Source of the DNA: Gammaproteobacteria bacterium
GTDB taxonomy: Bacteria > Pseudomonadota > Gammaproteobacteria > Steroidobacterales > XN24
Reading direction: 5' to 3'
Assembly: GCA_029287575.1 (NCBI GenBank)
Contig: JARFQW010000034.1
Coordinates: 1-64,000, forward strand
DNA length: 64,000 nucleotides
Shown here in pieces: positions 26,402 to 36,135 of this stretch. Below the pieces are notes generated by a model, which saw only the letters and a program-made list of their open reading frames with translations, did not search any database and had not been told where the DNA came from. Made by a program: the position numbers and the translations under genes. How positions within the stretch are numbered: the stretch's first letter is position 1; every line of letters starts with the position of its first letter.

Positions 26402-28297
26402 ATGTCGACGTCGAGCAAACAGTCCACCGGAGGCACCGCGCTGCTGGTCCTCGCGGTGCTCTTCATCGCCCTCGTGATTCTGAACCAGGCCCTGGTGCGC
26501 GGACTGCGCGCGGACCTCACGGACGGAAGGCTCTATACCCTCTCCGACGGCACCCGCGAGGTGCTCGAGGGCCTGAACGAGCCGGTCAATCTGTATCTGT
26601 TTTTCTCCGACCGGGCGGCGCGGGATTTCGCGCCCCTCAAGACCTATGCCAGCCGGGTGGAGGAAATGCTCGAGGAGTTCGAGCGCGAGTCCGGCGGCAA
26701 GCTGCGCCTGGAAGTCATCGAGCCCCTGCCGTTTTCCGAGGAAGAAGATCTGGCCTCCGGTTACGGGCTGCAGGCGGTGTCGCCCGGCGGCGCGGGTGAC
26801 CCGATCTATTTCGGCCTTGCCGGCACCAACGCCGTGGACGACCTGGAAGTGATCGAGTTCTTTCAGCTCGACCGGGAAGAATTTCTCGAATACGACTTGG
26901 CGCGCATGGTCTACAGCCTGGCGAACCCGGACCAGCCGGTCCTGGGGCTGATGAGCAGCCTGCCCATGTCCGGCGGATTTGATCCGGCCGCGGGGGCGCC
27001 CACGGAGCCGTGGGTCGTGATCTCCCAGATGCGGGAACTGTTCGACGTGCGCAGCCTCGGCGCGGATGTGACCCGCATAGACGAAGACATCGACGTTCTC
27101 ATGGTCGTGCATCCGAAGGATCTCGGCGACGCCGCGCTGTATGCCATCGACCAGTTTGTAATGGCCGGTGGACGGCTAATTGCCTTCGTCGATCCCCACG
27201 CTGAAATCGAACAGCCTCAGTCGCCGGGAATGGGCCAGAGTGCCGCCATGTTCGAGAGCCGGGCATCCGACCTGAACACGCTGTTTCGCGCCTGGGGCTT
27301 CGAGGTGGATCCCGAATTCGTGGTGGCCGACGGCGGCACCGCGCTGGAGGTCCGCAGCAGCACGACCGGCGCTCCCGTGCCCCACGTCGGGTGGCTGGGC
27401 CTGCGGACCGAGGAGCTGGACGCCGACGACGTCATCACGGCCGATCTGTCCTCCGTGAATCTCGCCGTCGCCGGGCGCCTTTCGGAGACCGGCGAAACCG
27501 AAGGGCTCTCGATCACGCCGCTGGCCGTGAGTTCCTCGAAGGCCATGCTGATGCCGGCGGGCCGATTTCAGTTCCTGCCGGACCCGGCCAGCCTTCTGGA
27601 AGGCTTTGAACCCACCGGCGAGATCTACACCCTGGCGGCACGCATCGAGGGGAAAATCGCGAGTGCGTTTCCCGGCGGACCGCCCGAGGGCGTGGAGACC
27701 GAAGGCACCCATCTGGCCGAGTCCGCGGAGGCGGCCAACCTGATCGTGGTCGCAGACGCGGATCTGCTCGCCGACCGCATGTGGGTCCAGGCGCAGAACT
27801 TCTTCGGTCAGCGTATTTTCAGCCCGTTCGCGAACAATGGCGCGCTGGTGGTCAATGCCCTGGACAATCTCACCGGCAGCAACGCCCTGATCAGCGTGCG
27901 CAGTCGCGGCCAGTTTTCGCGGCCCTTCGACCGGGTCGACGAAATCCGCCGCGAAGCAGACGACCAGTTCCGCGCCCAGCAGCAGCGCCTCCAGCAGCAG
28001 CTCGAGGAAACCGAGCAGAAGCTGGCCGAGCTGCAGACGGTGCGGGACGATGACAATCCGCTGATCCTGAGCCCCGAACAACGGGCCGAGATCGAGCGGT
28101 TCCGCGAGGAGAACCTGCGCATCCGCAAGGACCTGAGGGAGGTCAACCGAAACATGGATCGGGACATCGAGCGCCTCGGCACGACCCTCAAGGTGTTGAA
28201 TATCGTGCTGGTGCCGCTCCTGGTTGCGGGCCTCGCCCTGCTGCTGTCGGGGTGGCGCAACCGCCGCCGCCGGGCAGCCCGGGAGGGCGCGGCATGA
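26402..28297 (+). CDS. GldG-like membrane-anchored periplasmic protein
   Basis: A 631-residue protein. An N-terminal anchor (TALLVLAVLFIALVILNQ) is followed by RADLTDGRLYTLSDGTREVL, the signature of the ABC-type_uncharacterised/GldG family, a large periplasmic body, a charged coiled coil (about residues 515-595, Gln/Glu/Arg-rich) and a C-terminal helix (IVLVPLLVAGLALLLSGW) with a basic cytoplasmic tail. GGAG lies 8 bases before the ATG. It is the usual third member of GldA/GldF/GldG modules, probably forming an envelope complex with the permease. Confidence 0.9.
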   Translation: MSTSSKQSTGGTALLVLAVLFIALVILNQALVRGLRADLTDGRLYTLSDGTREVLEGLNEPVNLYLFFSDRAARDFAPLKTYASRVEEMLEEFERESGGKLRLEVIEPLPFSEEEDLASGYGLQAVSPGGAGDPIYFGLAGTNAVDDLEVIEFFQLDREEFLEYDLARMVYSLANPDQPVLGLMSSLPMSGGFDPAAGAPTEPWVVISQMRELFDVRSLGADVTRIDEDIDVLMVVHPKDLGDAALYAIDQFVMAGGRLIAFVDPHAEIEQPQSPGMGQSAAMFESRASDLNTLFRAWGFEVDPEFVVADGGTALEVRSSTTGAPVPHVGWLGLRTEELDADDVITADLSSVNLAVAGRLSETGETEGLSITPLAVSSSKAMLMPAGRFQFLPDPASLLEGFEPTGEIYTLAARIEGKIASAFPGGPPEGVETEGTHLAESAEAANLIVVADADLLADRMWVQAQNFFGQRIFSPFANNGALVVNALDNLTGSNALISVRSRGQFSRPFDRVDEIRREADDQFRAQQQRLQQQLEETEQKLAELQTVRDDDNPLILSPEQRAEIERFREENLRIRKDLREVNRNMDRDIERLGTTLKVLNIVLVPLLVAGLALLLSGWRNRRRRAAREGAA

Positions 28298-29403
28298 ATC
28301 GCCGGCTGCTGCTTGTTCTGGCCCTCATGGCGGCGGTTGCCGTCGTCCTGGTAACACTGACCGGACGCAGCGACCGTGATCCGGCCCGGGAAGACGCCTC
28401 GGCCATCCTGCTGCCCGGGTTGTCCCACGGCATAAACCAGGTCGAACGCATCCGGCTGACCGCACCCTCGGGGGACGGAGTGATCACCCTGGAGCGTCAC
28501 GCCGACGGCTGGAGTGTTGCCGAACGGGACGGCTACCCGGCGGATGCCGGCAAGGTGCGCCAGCTGCTGATTCGGCTCTCGGAAGCCCGCTCGCTCGAGG
28601 AGAAAACCGCCGATCCGGCGTTCTACGAGCGCCTCGGCGTAGAAGATGTCAGCAGCGACAGCGGCAGCGGTGTCCTGGTGGAGATCTCCGGCGGCGCGGA
28701 CACGCGCCTGATCGTCGGCAAGCAGGAGCCCCGCTCCGGGCGGGGGACCTATGTGCGCTCCGCCGACAGCGCCGGCAGCCTGCTCGTGGACCAGGAACTC
28801 TCTCCGGGGACCAAGATCGCCGACTGGGTGGTCCGGGACATCACGGACATACCCGAAAGCCGGATCGTTTCGGTGGACGTGACTCATGCCGACGGCAATG
28901 TCGTCGAGGTCCGGCGCGACGAGAGCGGCGCATTCAAACTTGCCAATCTCCCCGACGGCAGAGAGGTCAGCGCAGCGAACGGACCGGCAACCCTGGCGCG
29001 AACCCTGAGCGCGCTGAACCTGGACGACGTGCGCAAGCTCGCGGAGGGCGAACCGCCGGCGGATGCGGCCCGGGCGCTCTTCGTGACCGAAGACGGACGG
29101 CTGATCACCGCGTCACTCTGGGAAGAGACCGAGGAGCGGCTGCTGGCACTGGACATTGCCCGGGCGGCGCCCGCCCCGCAAGACACGGGTGCGGCGGACG
29201 CCCCGAGCCCCGAGACCCCGGCCACCGGCGAGGGACCGGAGGCTGAAGAGGCCGCCGTGGCGCAGGTTACCGACGCGGAACTGGACGCCGAGCGCGAACG
29301 GCTGTCCGGGTGGGTTTTCCGGATTCCCGTCTGGAAATACGACCAGATCAACCGGCGTCTGGAGGACCTGCTGGTACCGCTGCCCGAGGCCGGGGAAGAC
29401 TGA
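28294..29403 (+). CDS. DUF4340 domain protein of the GldG-like operon
   Basis: A 369-residue protein with an N-terminal membrane anchor (RLLLVLALMAAVAVVLVTL) and a periplasmic region showing the DUF4340 pattern (VERIRLTAPSGDGVITLERHADGWSVAE, in pieces LERHADGWSV and DWVVRDITDIP). A Pro/Ala/Glu-rich linker (about residues 290-325) precedes a short C-terminal segment (SGWVFRIPVWKYDQINRRLE). ATG overlaps the GldG-like stop (ATGA). DUF4340 proteins routinely follow GldG-like genes; the biochemical role is unknown. Confidence 0.9.
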   Translation: MNRRLLLVLALMAAVAVVLVTLTGRSDRDPAREDASAILLPGLSHGINQVERIRLTAPSGDGVITLERHADGWSVAERDGYPADAGKVRQLLIRLSEARSLEEKTADPAFYERLGVEDVSSDSGSGVLVEISGGADTRLIVGKQEPRSGRGTYVRSADSAGSLLVDQELSPGTKIADWVVRDITDIPESRIVSVDVTHADGNVVEVRRDESGAFKLANLPDGREVSAANGPATLARTLSALNLDDVRKLAEGEPPADAARALFVTEDGRLITASLWEETEERLLALDIARAAPAPQDTGAADAPSPETPATGEGPEAEEAAVAQVTDAELDAERERLSGWVFRIPVWKYDQINRRLEDLLVPLPEAGED

Positions 29404-29453
29404 CGGCAGGATCCGGGTGGGCGTTGACCGGCGCGGCCGATAGACTGGCCGCC

Positions 29454-30377
29454 ATGATCGAAACGGCAACATCGCCCGCGGCCGGCGGCCGCCCGAACTC
29501 CCAGCCGGCGCATCCGGACTACGAACGGATGGCCGCCGCGATTCACTGGATTCGCGACCACTACGCCCTGCAGCCTTCCGTGGACGACATGGCGGCCGCC
29601 GCAGGTCTCAGCAGCTCCCGGTTCGCGCGGATATTTCGCGCCTGGGCCGGCGTGACTCCGGGCCAGTACCTGCGGGTGGTTACCCTGGCCCATGCCAAGA
29701 GCCACCTGGCCGCCGGTCTGCCGGTCCTGGACGCGGCCCTGGAGAGCGGCCTGTCGTCCGCGGGCCGCATCCACGACCTGTTTGTGGACCTCGAGGCGGT
29801 CACGCCCGGGGATTTCGGGCGGCGCGGCGCCGGTCTCGTCATTCGCCACGGCCGCCAGGCGACGCCTTTCGGCGACGCGCGCATCGGCGTCACGGACCGG
29901 GGCGTCTGCTTCTGGGCCTTTCTGGACGGCTTCTCGCCGGACGCGGGCGTCCCCCAGCTGCGGCAACGCTGGCCCGGTGCCCGGTTGGAAGCGGCCCCCG
30001 AAGCCGCCGCTGCAGTAGTGGAGACCGCGTTCGGCGACGCCCATCGCGACAGGACGCTGCGGGTCGCGGTCCGCGGCACGCACTTCCAGCTGACCGTCTG
30101 GCGGGCACTGCTGCAGATCAGCCCCGGGGCGGTGACCTCCTATGGCGAGCTTGCCCGGCAGATCGGCCAGCCGGGCGCATCGCGCGCTGTCGGCACGGCG
30201 ATTGGAAGCAACCCCGTGGCCTGGCTGATCCCCTGCCACCGGGTCCTGCGCGCGGACGGCACCCTGGGGGGCTATCGCTGGGGCCCCGGGCGCAAGCAGA
30301 CCATGCTGGACTGGGAATCCTTGCGCCGCACCACCGGGGCGCATGGCGAACCCTCCGGTGCTGCGGGTATCATCTAG
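29454..30377 (+). CDS. AraC-type HTH fused to O6-methylguanine-DNA methyltransferase (Ada-like)
   Basis: A 307-residue fusion. Residues ~20-115 form an AraC-family helix-turn-helix (SVDDMAAAAGLSSSRFARIF...TPGQYLR). Residues ~190-290 are the methyltransferase with the suicide Cys in IPCHRVLRADGTLGGY and the DNA-binding segment GAVTSYGELARQIG. It repairs O6-alkylguanine by transferring the alkyl group to its own Cys. The N-terminal Ada zinc domain (phosphotriester sensor) is missing, so methyl-phosphotriester sensing as in E. coli Ada is not expected. ATG 29454 sits 50 bases after the DUF4340 gene with no clear ribosome site. Confidence 0.92.
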   Translation: MIETATSPAAGGRPNSQPAHPDYERMAAAIHWIRDHYALQPSVDDMAAAAGLSSSRFARIFRAWAGVTPGQYLRVVTLAHAKSHLAAGLPVLDAALESGLSSAGRIHDLFVDLEAVTPGDFGRRGAGLVIRHGRQATPFGDARIGVTDRGVCFWAFLDGFSPDAGVPQLRQRWPGARLEAAPEAAAAVVETAFGDAHRDRTLRVAVRGTHFQLTVWRALLQISPGAVTSYGELARQIGQPGASRAVGTAIGSNPVAWLIPCHRVLRADGTLGGYRWGPGRKQTMLDWESLRRTTGAHGEPSGAAGII

Positions 30378-30435
30378 CGCTCAAACGGGACGCGGGGCCA
30401 CCTGCGACCGATAAGAATCAGAGGAGCTCCCAGTC

Positions 30436-31734
30436 ATGGCCGAACTCAAGCTCGCCGTCCCCGAGGGGGGCGCGAAGATCACGATAGAAAACGGCGAACT
30501 CCAGGTTCCGGACAATCCGATCGTCCCCTTTATCGAGGGCGACGGAACCGGCCCGGATATCTGGCGCGCCACGGTCCGCGTACTCGATGCCGCGGTGGAG
30601 AAAGCCTACGGGGGCTCACGCAAGATTCACTGGATGGAAATCTATGCCGGGCAGAAGTCCAACGATCTGTTCCACACCTGGCTGCCGGACGAGTCCGTCC
30701 AGGCCTGCCGCGACTTCCTGGTCAGCATCAAGGGGCCGCTGACCACCCCGGTCGGCGGCGGCATCCGTTCCCTGAACGTGGCCTTGCGGCAGATGCTCGA
30801 TCTGTACGTCTGCCTGCGTCCGGTCCGATGGTTCAACGGCGTTCCCTCACCGGTGCGCACGCCGCAGGACGTGGACATGGTGATCTTCCGGGAGAATACG
30901 GAGGACATCTATGCGGGTATCGAGTTCGAGGAGGGCAGCAGCGAAGCCGCCCGGTTCATGGGCCTGTTCAAGGAGAACTTCCCGGACGAATACGGCAAGA
31001 TCCGCTTCCCGGAAACCTCGGGCGTGGGACTGAAACCGGTATCCCGGGAGGGGACGGAGCGGCTGGTCCGCGCCGCCATCGAGTACGCGTCGAAAAACGG
31101 CCGCAAGAGCCTGACGTTTGTCCACAAGGGCAACATCATGAAGTTCACCGAGGGCGCCTTCCGGAACTGGGGCTACGAGCTGGCCGAGCGCGAGTTCCCC
31201 GAGCAGACCTACACGTGGGGCCAGTGGGAGCGAACCGCGGCAGACAAGGGCGTGGAGGCGGCCAACGCCGAACAGTCCTCGGCCCTGGAAAGCGGCAAGG
31301 TGCTGGTCAAGGACGCGATCGCGGACATCACCCTCCAGCAGGTGCTCACCCGACCGAAGGAATTCGATGTCATCGCCACCATGAACCTCAACGGCGACTA
31401 TCTCTCGGATGCCCTCGCCGCGCAGGTCGGCGGAATCGGCATCGCTCCCGGCGGGAACATCAACTACACCACCGGTCACGCGGTCTTCGAAGCCACCCAC
31501 GGCACGGCCCCGAAATACGCCAACCTGGACAAGGTCAACCCGGGCTCGCTGATCCTGTCCGGGGAGATGATGCTGCGCTACATGGGCTGGACGGAAGCGG
31601 CGGATGCCCTGATCTCGGCCATGGACACGACCATCGGCGCCCGCACCGTGACATACGACTTCGCCCGCCTGATGGAAGGGGCCAGGGAAGTCAAATGCAG
31701 CGAGTTCGGAGACGCGCTGATCGCGAACATGTGA
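30436..31734 (+). CDS. icd: NADP-dependent isocitrate dehydrogenase
   Basis: TCA-cycle enzyme oxidising isocitrate to 2-oxoglutarate, 432 residues. The substrate loop [10 protein letters not shown] carries Ser112, equivalent to E. coli Ser113, the residue phosphorylated by Ace[10 protein letters not shown] has the Lys-Tyr pair associated with NADP preference. AGAGGAG lies about 9 bases before the ATG. The kinase/phosphatase gene aceK follows 7 bases later on the same strand, so target and regulator are co-transcribed. A TATCAT upstream near 30370 may be a -10 element with a weak -35. Confidence 0.97.
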   Translation: MAELKLAVPEGGAKITIENGELQVPDNPIVPFIEGDGTGPDIWRATVRVLDAAVEKAYGGSRKIHWMEIYAGQKSNDLFHTWLPDESVQACRDFLVSIKGPLTTPVGGGIRSLNVALRQMLDLYVCLRPVRWFNGVPSPVRTPQDVDMVIFRENTEDIYAGIEFEEGSSEAARFMGLFKENFPDEYGKIRFPETSGVGLKPVSREGTERLVRAAIEYASKNGRKSLTFVHKGNIMKFTEGAFRNWGYELAEREFPEQTYTWGQWERTAADKGVEAANAEQSSALESGKVLVKDAIADITLQQVLTRPKEFDVIATMNLNGDYLSDALAAQVGGIGIAPGGNINYTTGHAVFEATHGTAPKYANLDKVNPGSLILSGEMMLRYMGWTEAADALISAMDTTIGARTVTYDFARLMEGAREVKCSEFGDALIANM

Positions 31735-31741
31735 GGACCCG

Positions 31742-33475
31742 GTGACCGCGGAATCGGACACGGCCCTGGCGCGGGACTGCGCCAGGGCCATTTGCGAGGC
31801 CTTCGGGGACTACAACACCGAGTTCCGCCGGGTAACCCAGCGGGCCAGGACCCGCTTCGAGACCCGCGACTGGGCGGGTGCCAGGGAAGACGCGGTCGAG
31901 CGCATCGATCTCTATGAGCGATACGTCCAGCACATGGTCGGCTGGCTCAAGGAGCAGCTCGGTGATCGCCAGACGGAACGGGACCTGTGGATCCTGATCA
32001 AGGAGGATTTCAGCAACGAGATCCGCTACTACCTGGACCTCGAATTCACGAAAACCTATTTCAGCTCCATAACGCGACGGATATTCGCGACTGTCGGCGT
32101 GGATCCGGACGTCGAGTTCGTTGCCCTGGACATGGAGCCGATCGCCGGCATCCGCCAGCCCATCGCCCTGAACGTCTACGAAAACCGGGGCTCGCTCTGG
32201 CAGGCCTGCAAGCAGCTCCTGGAAGACTTCGCCTTCGACGTGCCCTGGGCCGATCTGACCCGATGCGTATCCAGCATCACCGACGCGGTCAGCAGCCACT
32301 GGGCGGACCTGGGCGGACAATGGCGCCTGAAACGCGTCGAGTTCATGCGGCCGGTGTTCTATCAGAATACCCGCGCCTACCTCGTGGGCCGGGCGCTGGG
32401 CGAAGAAGGCGAGATCGAGCCGCTGATCATCGCCCTGCGCCATGACGAAGCGGGTGTGGCGGTCGACGCGGTGATTACCAGCCGGGAGGACACGAGCGTC
32501 CTGTTCGGGTTCACTCGCTCGTACTTTCACGCGGACCTGGAGACTGTTCATGATGCCGTCGTGTTCCTGCGCAGCATCATGCCCCACAAGCCGCTGGCGG
32601 AACTGTTCACGGTCCTGGGCCGGGCCAAGCAGGGCAAGACCGAACGCTACCGGAGTTTTTTCCGTCACCTGGGCAACTCCTCCGACCTGTTCGTGCACGC
32701 GCCGGGTGACAAGGGCATGGTCATGGCCGTGTTCACCCTCCCCTCCTACGACATCGTCTTCAAGATCATTCGCGACAAGTTCGCCTATCCCAAGACCGTG
32801 GCCCGCAGGGACGTGCTCGCCAAGTATCAGCTCGTGTTCAAGCACGACCGCGCGGGCCGCCTCGTCGACGCACAGGAATTCCGCATGCTGCGCTTCCCCA
32901 GGTCCCGGTTTGCACCGGAACTGCTGGAAGAACTGCTGACCGAGACGGCCAGCACTTGCCGTATAGAAGACGATCATCTCGTCATCGACCACATGTACAT
33001 CGAGCGGCGCCTCGCGCCGTTGAACCTGTTCCTGCGCGACGCACCGGCGGAGCAGGCCGCCGAGGCCATCGTCGACTACGGCCAGTCCATCCGGGACCTG
33101 GCCTGCTCCAACATATTTCCCGGCGACCTGCTCCTGAAAAACTTCGGGGTCACCCGCAACGGCCGGGTGATTTTCTATGACTACGACGAGCTGTGCCTGG
33201 TCACCGAATGCAACTTCCGCGAGATGCCCCAGGCACGCACGCTGGAGGAGGAAATGCAGGCCGAGGCCTGGTTCTACGTGGGAGAGAACGACGTTTTTCC
33301 CGAGCAGTTCGGCGATTTCCTCGGTCTGGAACCCGACCACCTGGCGCTGTTTCGGGATCATCATCAGGACCTGCTCAACGCCAGCTACTGGCGTGACCTG
33401 AAGAACCGCCACGAGGCCGGCGAGATCATCGAGGTGCTGCCGTACCGCCGAAGCCTCTCGGCGTCGATTTCGTGA
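31742..33475 (+). CDS. aceK: Isocitrate dehydrogenase kinase/phosphatase
   Basis: Bifunctional enzyme that phosphorylates (inactivates) and dephosphorylates Icd to direct carbon to the glyoxylate bypass. At 577 residues it equals E. coli AceK in length. The catalytic block NIFPGDLLLKNFGVTRNGRV followed by FYDYDELC is conserved, including the Asp that serves both activities. GTG 31742 has GAGG 5 bases upstream. In E. coli aceK follows aceBA; here it follows its substrate gene icd and no isocitrate lyase or malate synthase is in the window. Confidence 0.97.
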   Translation: MTAESDTALARDCARAICEAFGDYNTEFRRVTQRARTRFETRDWAGAREDAVERIDLYERYVQHMVGWLKEQLGDRQTERDLWILIKEDFSNEIRYYLDLEFTKTYFSSITRRIFATVGVDPDVEFVALDMEPIAGIRQPIALNVYENRGSLWQACKQLLEDFAFDVPWADLTRCVSSITDAVSSHWADLGGQWRLKRVEFMRPVFYQNTRAYLVGRALGEEGEIEPLIIALRHDEAGVAVDAVITSREDTSVLFGFTRSYFHADLETVHDAVVFLRSIMPHKPLAELFTVLGRAKQGKTERYRSFFRHLGNSSDLFVHAPGDKGMVMAVFTLPSYDIVFKIIRDKFAYPKTVARRDVLAKYQLVFKHDRAGRLVDAQEFRMLRFPRSRFAPELLEELLTETASTCRIEDDHLVIDHMYIERRLAPLNLFLRDAPAEQAAEAIVDYGQSIRDLACSNIFPGDLLLKNFGVTRNGRVIFYDYDELCLVTECNFREMPQARTLEEEMQAEAWFYVGENDVFPEQFGDFLGLEPDHLALFRDHHQDLLNASYWRDLKNRHEAGEIIEVLPYRRSLSASIS

Positions 33476-33882
33476 CCCGAAGCCGTTCAGCGATCGTCGC
33501 TGTCAGCGTGTTCGCCGAACCGCTGCGGGCCGAGGGTGTACTGCCGGACAAGGAGCCGACCGACGTCGACCTGGTGCCTCCGGTTGACCTGTTCGACCGC
33601 GCGGACCGCAGCCTGCAGCTCCAAGGGGCGCTGGTCGCGGTAACCCTGCGGGGGCGGATCCCCGTGACCCTGCTCCCGGCCGATCCGGCCATCGTCAGCG
33701 CCCGTCTGGCGGAAGCGGAGCAGGGCGACCCGGGAACGGTGGCCACCTTCCGGCATCGCACCCCGGTGGGGATCCGGTATCACGTGTTCGTGCGCTTCGC
33801 GGACGCCGACTCGGCGCGTACGGCCATGGGCGGTGAGGCGGTGCTGGACGAGGCGCGGCTGGCACCGGGGCAGAATCGGTGA
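33472..33882 (+). CDS. Small protein of unknown function in the icd-aceK operon
   Basis: A 136-residue protein with GTG overlapping the aceK stop (GTGA) and its own stop overlapping the next GTG, so it is locked into the operon. No signal peptide or membrane span. Predicted beta-strand content is high (LQLQGALVAVTLRGRIPVTLL; GIRYHVFVRFADADSA). I recognise no family. Codon use resembles the neighbours. Confidence 0.6.
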   Translation: MTRSRSAIVAVSVFAEPLRAEGVLPDKEPTDVDLVPPVDLFDRADRSLQLQGALVAVTLRGRIPVTLLPADPAIVSARLAEAEQGDPGTVATFRHRTPVGIRYHVFVRFADADSARTAMGGEAVLDEARLAPGQNR

Positions 33883-34643
33883 AAGGCCGGGCCGCCGGCA
33901 ACGCGGGCGCACGTTTCCGGCACTTGCTGGTGTTCATACCCGCCGCCCTCCTCGCCAGCCTTTACGTGGCCTGGCAGGTGTCCGCCGCGCTGAACTTTTT
34001 CTATCCCGTCTGGTACCGGGCTCTCGACATCGACGGTCACATTGCACACTTCGGACCCCAGAACCGGTATCGGGATGGTTTCGAACTCACCACCGATGCA
34101 GAGCGGTTCCGGCTGTTCGCCGACATTGTCGACTCAGTGCAGGGCGGCGGCGCGGGGCTGGAAACCCTCGAATACCACGATGCCTCGGGCAGGCGCCTGG
34201 GCGGCCTGTTCCGGCCGCCGGAGATTGTTCACCTGCAGGACGTCGCCAACCTGGTGGCAGCCCTGAAGCCCTGGGGCTGGGCGGCCGTTGTCTGGGTCAT
34301 CCTCCACGGCTATCTGATCCGCCGCCGGAACTGGCCGATGCCGGGCCCGGCACGAATGTTCGCCCTGACGATCGCAGGCTTTTTCGCCGCCGTGGCGGTC
34401 ATTCTTCTCGCCGGCCCCAGGCGGATTTTCTACAACCTGCATGAACTGGTGTTCCCGGAGGGCCACCAGTGGTTTTTCTATTACCAGGATTCGCTGATGT
34501 CCACGATGATGAAAGCGCCTGACCTGTTCGGCGCGATCGCCGGACAGTTGGCGGTGTTCACCATCGCCGTTTTCTGGTGCCTTGCGGTGATCGCGTACCG
34601 TCTGTCCCCGGAGACCGCGGCGGCTCAGCCGGCCGCACGATAG
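33879..34643 (+). CDS. DUF1461-like integral membrane protein
   Basis: A 254-residue membrane protein with about four hydrophobic spans (residues ~15-40, ~130-148, ~160-182, ~220-245) and a large extracytoplasmic loop after the first. The pattern EIVHLQDVANLV and NLHELVFPEGHQWFF...SLMSTMMKAPDLF resembles DUF1461 proteins (HxxDV and HELxF...W motifs). GTG 33879 overlaps the preceding stop by 4 bases. The last 19 bases overlap the convergent aminopeptidase gene. The function of the family is not known. Confidence 0.65.
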   Translation: MKGRAAGNAGARFRHLLVFIPAALLASLYVAWQVSAALNFFYPVWYRALDIDGHIAHFGPQNRYRDGFELTTDAERFRLFADIVDSVQGGGAGLETLEYHDASGRRLGGLFRPPEIVHLQDVANLVAALKPWGWAAVVWVILHGYLIRRRNWPMPGPARMFALTIAGFFAAVAVILLAGPRRIFYNLHELVFPEGHQWFFYYQDSLMSTMMKAPDLFGAIAGQLAVFTIAVFWCLAVIAYRLSPETAAAQPAAR

Positions 34644-36007
34644 CGCGCATCCAGAAACGTGGCGAGGGCGCGAAGGCCCTGAGCCGCCCCGCCCTCCGGG
34701 CGTCCGGCGCGGTTGCGGGGGTTCCACGAAAAGACATCGATGTGCATCCAGCCGATCTCCGCGGGCACGAAGCGCTGGAGAAAGAGCCCGCCGAAAACGG
34801 CGCCGGCAAATCCGCCGGAGGGAATGTTGTTGATATCGGCAACCGGCGATTTCAGCTCCGCGTCATAGGGGGCCCACAAGGGCATCGTCCACAGCGGATC
34901 CCCCTGCTCGTGACCCATCTGTTCCAGCTGCCGGGCCAGTTCCAGCGGACGCGCGAACAAGGCCGGCAGATCGGGCCCCAGGGCGACGCGCGCGGCCCCG
35001 GTCAGCGTGGCCATGTCGATCACCAGGTCCGGAGTTTCCTCACAGGCCAGCGAGAGGGCGTCGCAGAGCACCATCCGGCCCTCGGCGTCCGTGTTGCCGA
35101 TCTCGACGGTCAGGCCCGCTCGGGTGGCAACGATATCACCCGGCCGGTAGGCGTTGCCGCTGATGCTGTTTTCCACCGCCGGCACCAGAACCCGCAGGCG
35201 GACGGGAAGGGCCGAGGCCATGACCAGGCTGGCCAGCCCCAGGACGTGGGCGGCGCCGCCCATGTCCGTCTTCATGAGGCGCATGCCAGCGGCCGGTTTG
35301 ATGTCCAGACCGCCGGAGTCGAAGCAGACGCCCTTGCCCACCAGGGTCAGACGAGGATGCTCCGGATTACCCCAGGTCAGGTCGATGAGCCGTGGCGCTC
35401 GGCTGGCCGCCCGGCCGACGGCGTGTATCGCCGGAAGTCCGGCCTCCAGGAGATCCTCGCCGACCGTGACGTCGAGGTCCGCGCCCCACTCGCCGGCGAG
35501 GCTGCGGGCGGCTGCCTCGAGCTCCTCCGGGCCCATGTCCTCGGCCGGCGTATTCACGAGATTCCGGGTCAGCGTATCGGCCTGGATCTGGGCCACAACC
35601 TGCTGGCGATCCGCACCGTCCGGCCACATCAACCGCCGGGGCGGACGGCCGGCGGCGGGACGGTAGCGGTCGAATCCATACTGTCCCAGGCCCCATGCCA
35701 GCGCCGTTGCCGTCGGATCGTCGGCGGGCGAGGCAAGCCGATAGTCTCCCGGCGGCAGCTGTCGGGCCACACCGGCCACGCTCCAGAACGGCTCAGGTCC
35801 GCCGGTGAGCCCCAGGTAGCGGCATTGGCCCTCGTCGCCGTCGGGTAGCGCAAGGACCGCGGCGGAGGCCGGTTCGGGCAGGTTGCGCCGGGCCCAGGCG
35901 GCCACATCCGACGGCGCCTCGTCGGCCCAGGACGCGAAGTCCGACACGTCCACCAGTTGGAGTTCACGCAGCGACTTGGTCGGATCGTCAAAAAAGAAAC
36001 TGGACAT
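34625..36007 (-). CDS. Leucyl aminopeptidase family protein (M17)
   Basis: Cytoplasmic di-metal aminopeptidase of 460 residues. The M17 core is intact: VGKGVCFDSGGLDIKPAAGM (metal Lys/Asp), MKTDMGGAA and NTDAEGRMVLCDAL (metal Asp/Glu and catalytic Arg). The N-terminal ~150 residues differ from E. coli PepA and resemble the shorter PepA-like branch. ATG 36007 has AAGGAG 7 bases upstream. The frame continues further upstream only across the next gene's antisense. Its 3' end overlaps the DUF1461-like gene. Confidence 0.92.
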   Translation of the reverse strand: MSSFFFDDPTKSLRELQLVDVSDFASWADEAPSDVAAWARRNLPEPASAAVLALPDGDEGQCRYLGLTGGPEPFWSVAGVARQLPPGDYRLASPADDPTATALAWGLGQYGFDRYRPAAGRPPRRLMWPDGADRQQVVAQIQADTLTRNLVNTPAEDMGPEELEAAARSLAGEWGADLDVTVGEDLLEAGLPAIHAVGRAASRAPRLIDLTWGNPEHPRLTLVGKGVCFDSGGLDIKPAAGMRLMKTDMGGAAHVLGLASLVMASALPVRLRVLVPAVENSISGNAYRPGDIVATRAGLTVEIGNTDAEGRMVLCDALSLACEETPDLVIDMATLTGAARVALGPDLPALFARPLELARQLEQMGHEQGDPLWTMPLWAPYDAELKSPVADINNIPSGGFAGAVFGGLFLQRFVPAEIGWMHIDVFSWNPRNRAGRPEGGAAQGLRALATFLDARYRAAG

Positions 36008-36135
36008 ACACGAACTCCTTGCACCCAGCGACCGAGCATACTGAAGCCCCGCCGCGGGCGACAGCCCCGGGGCCCGCGGCCCGTGATGGCGGGCCGCGAC
36101 CCGCGTGGCGTGCCGGAAACTCGGGCCGGGACCGC

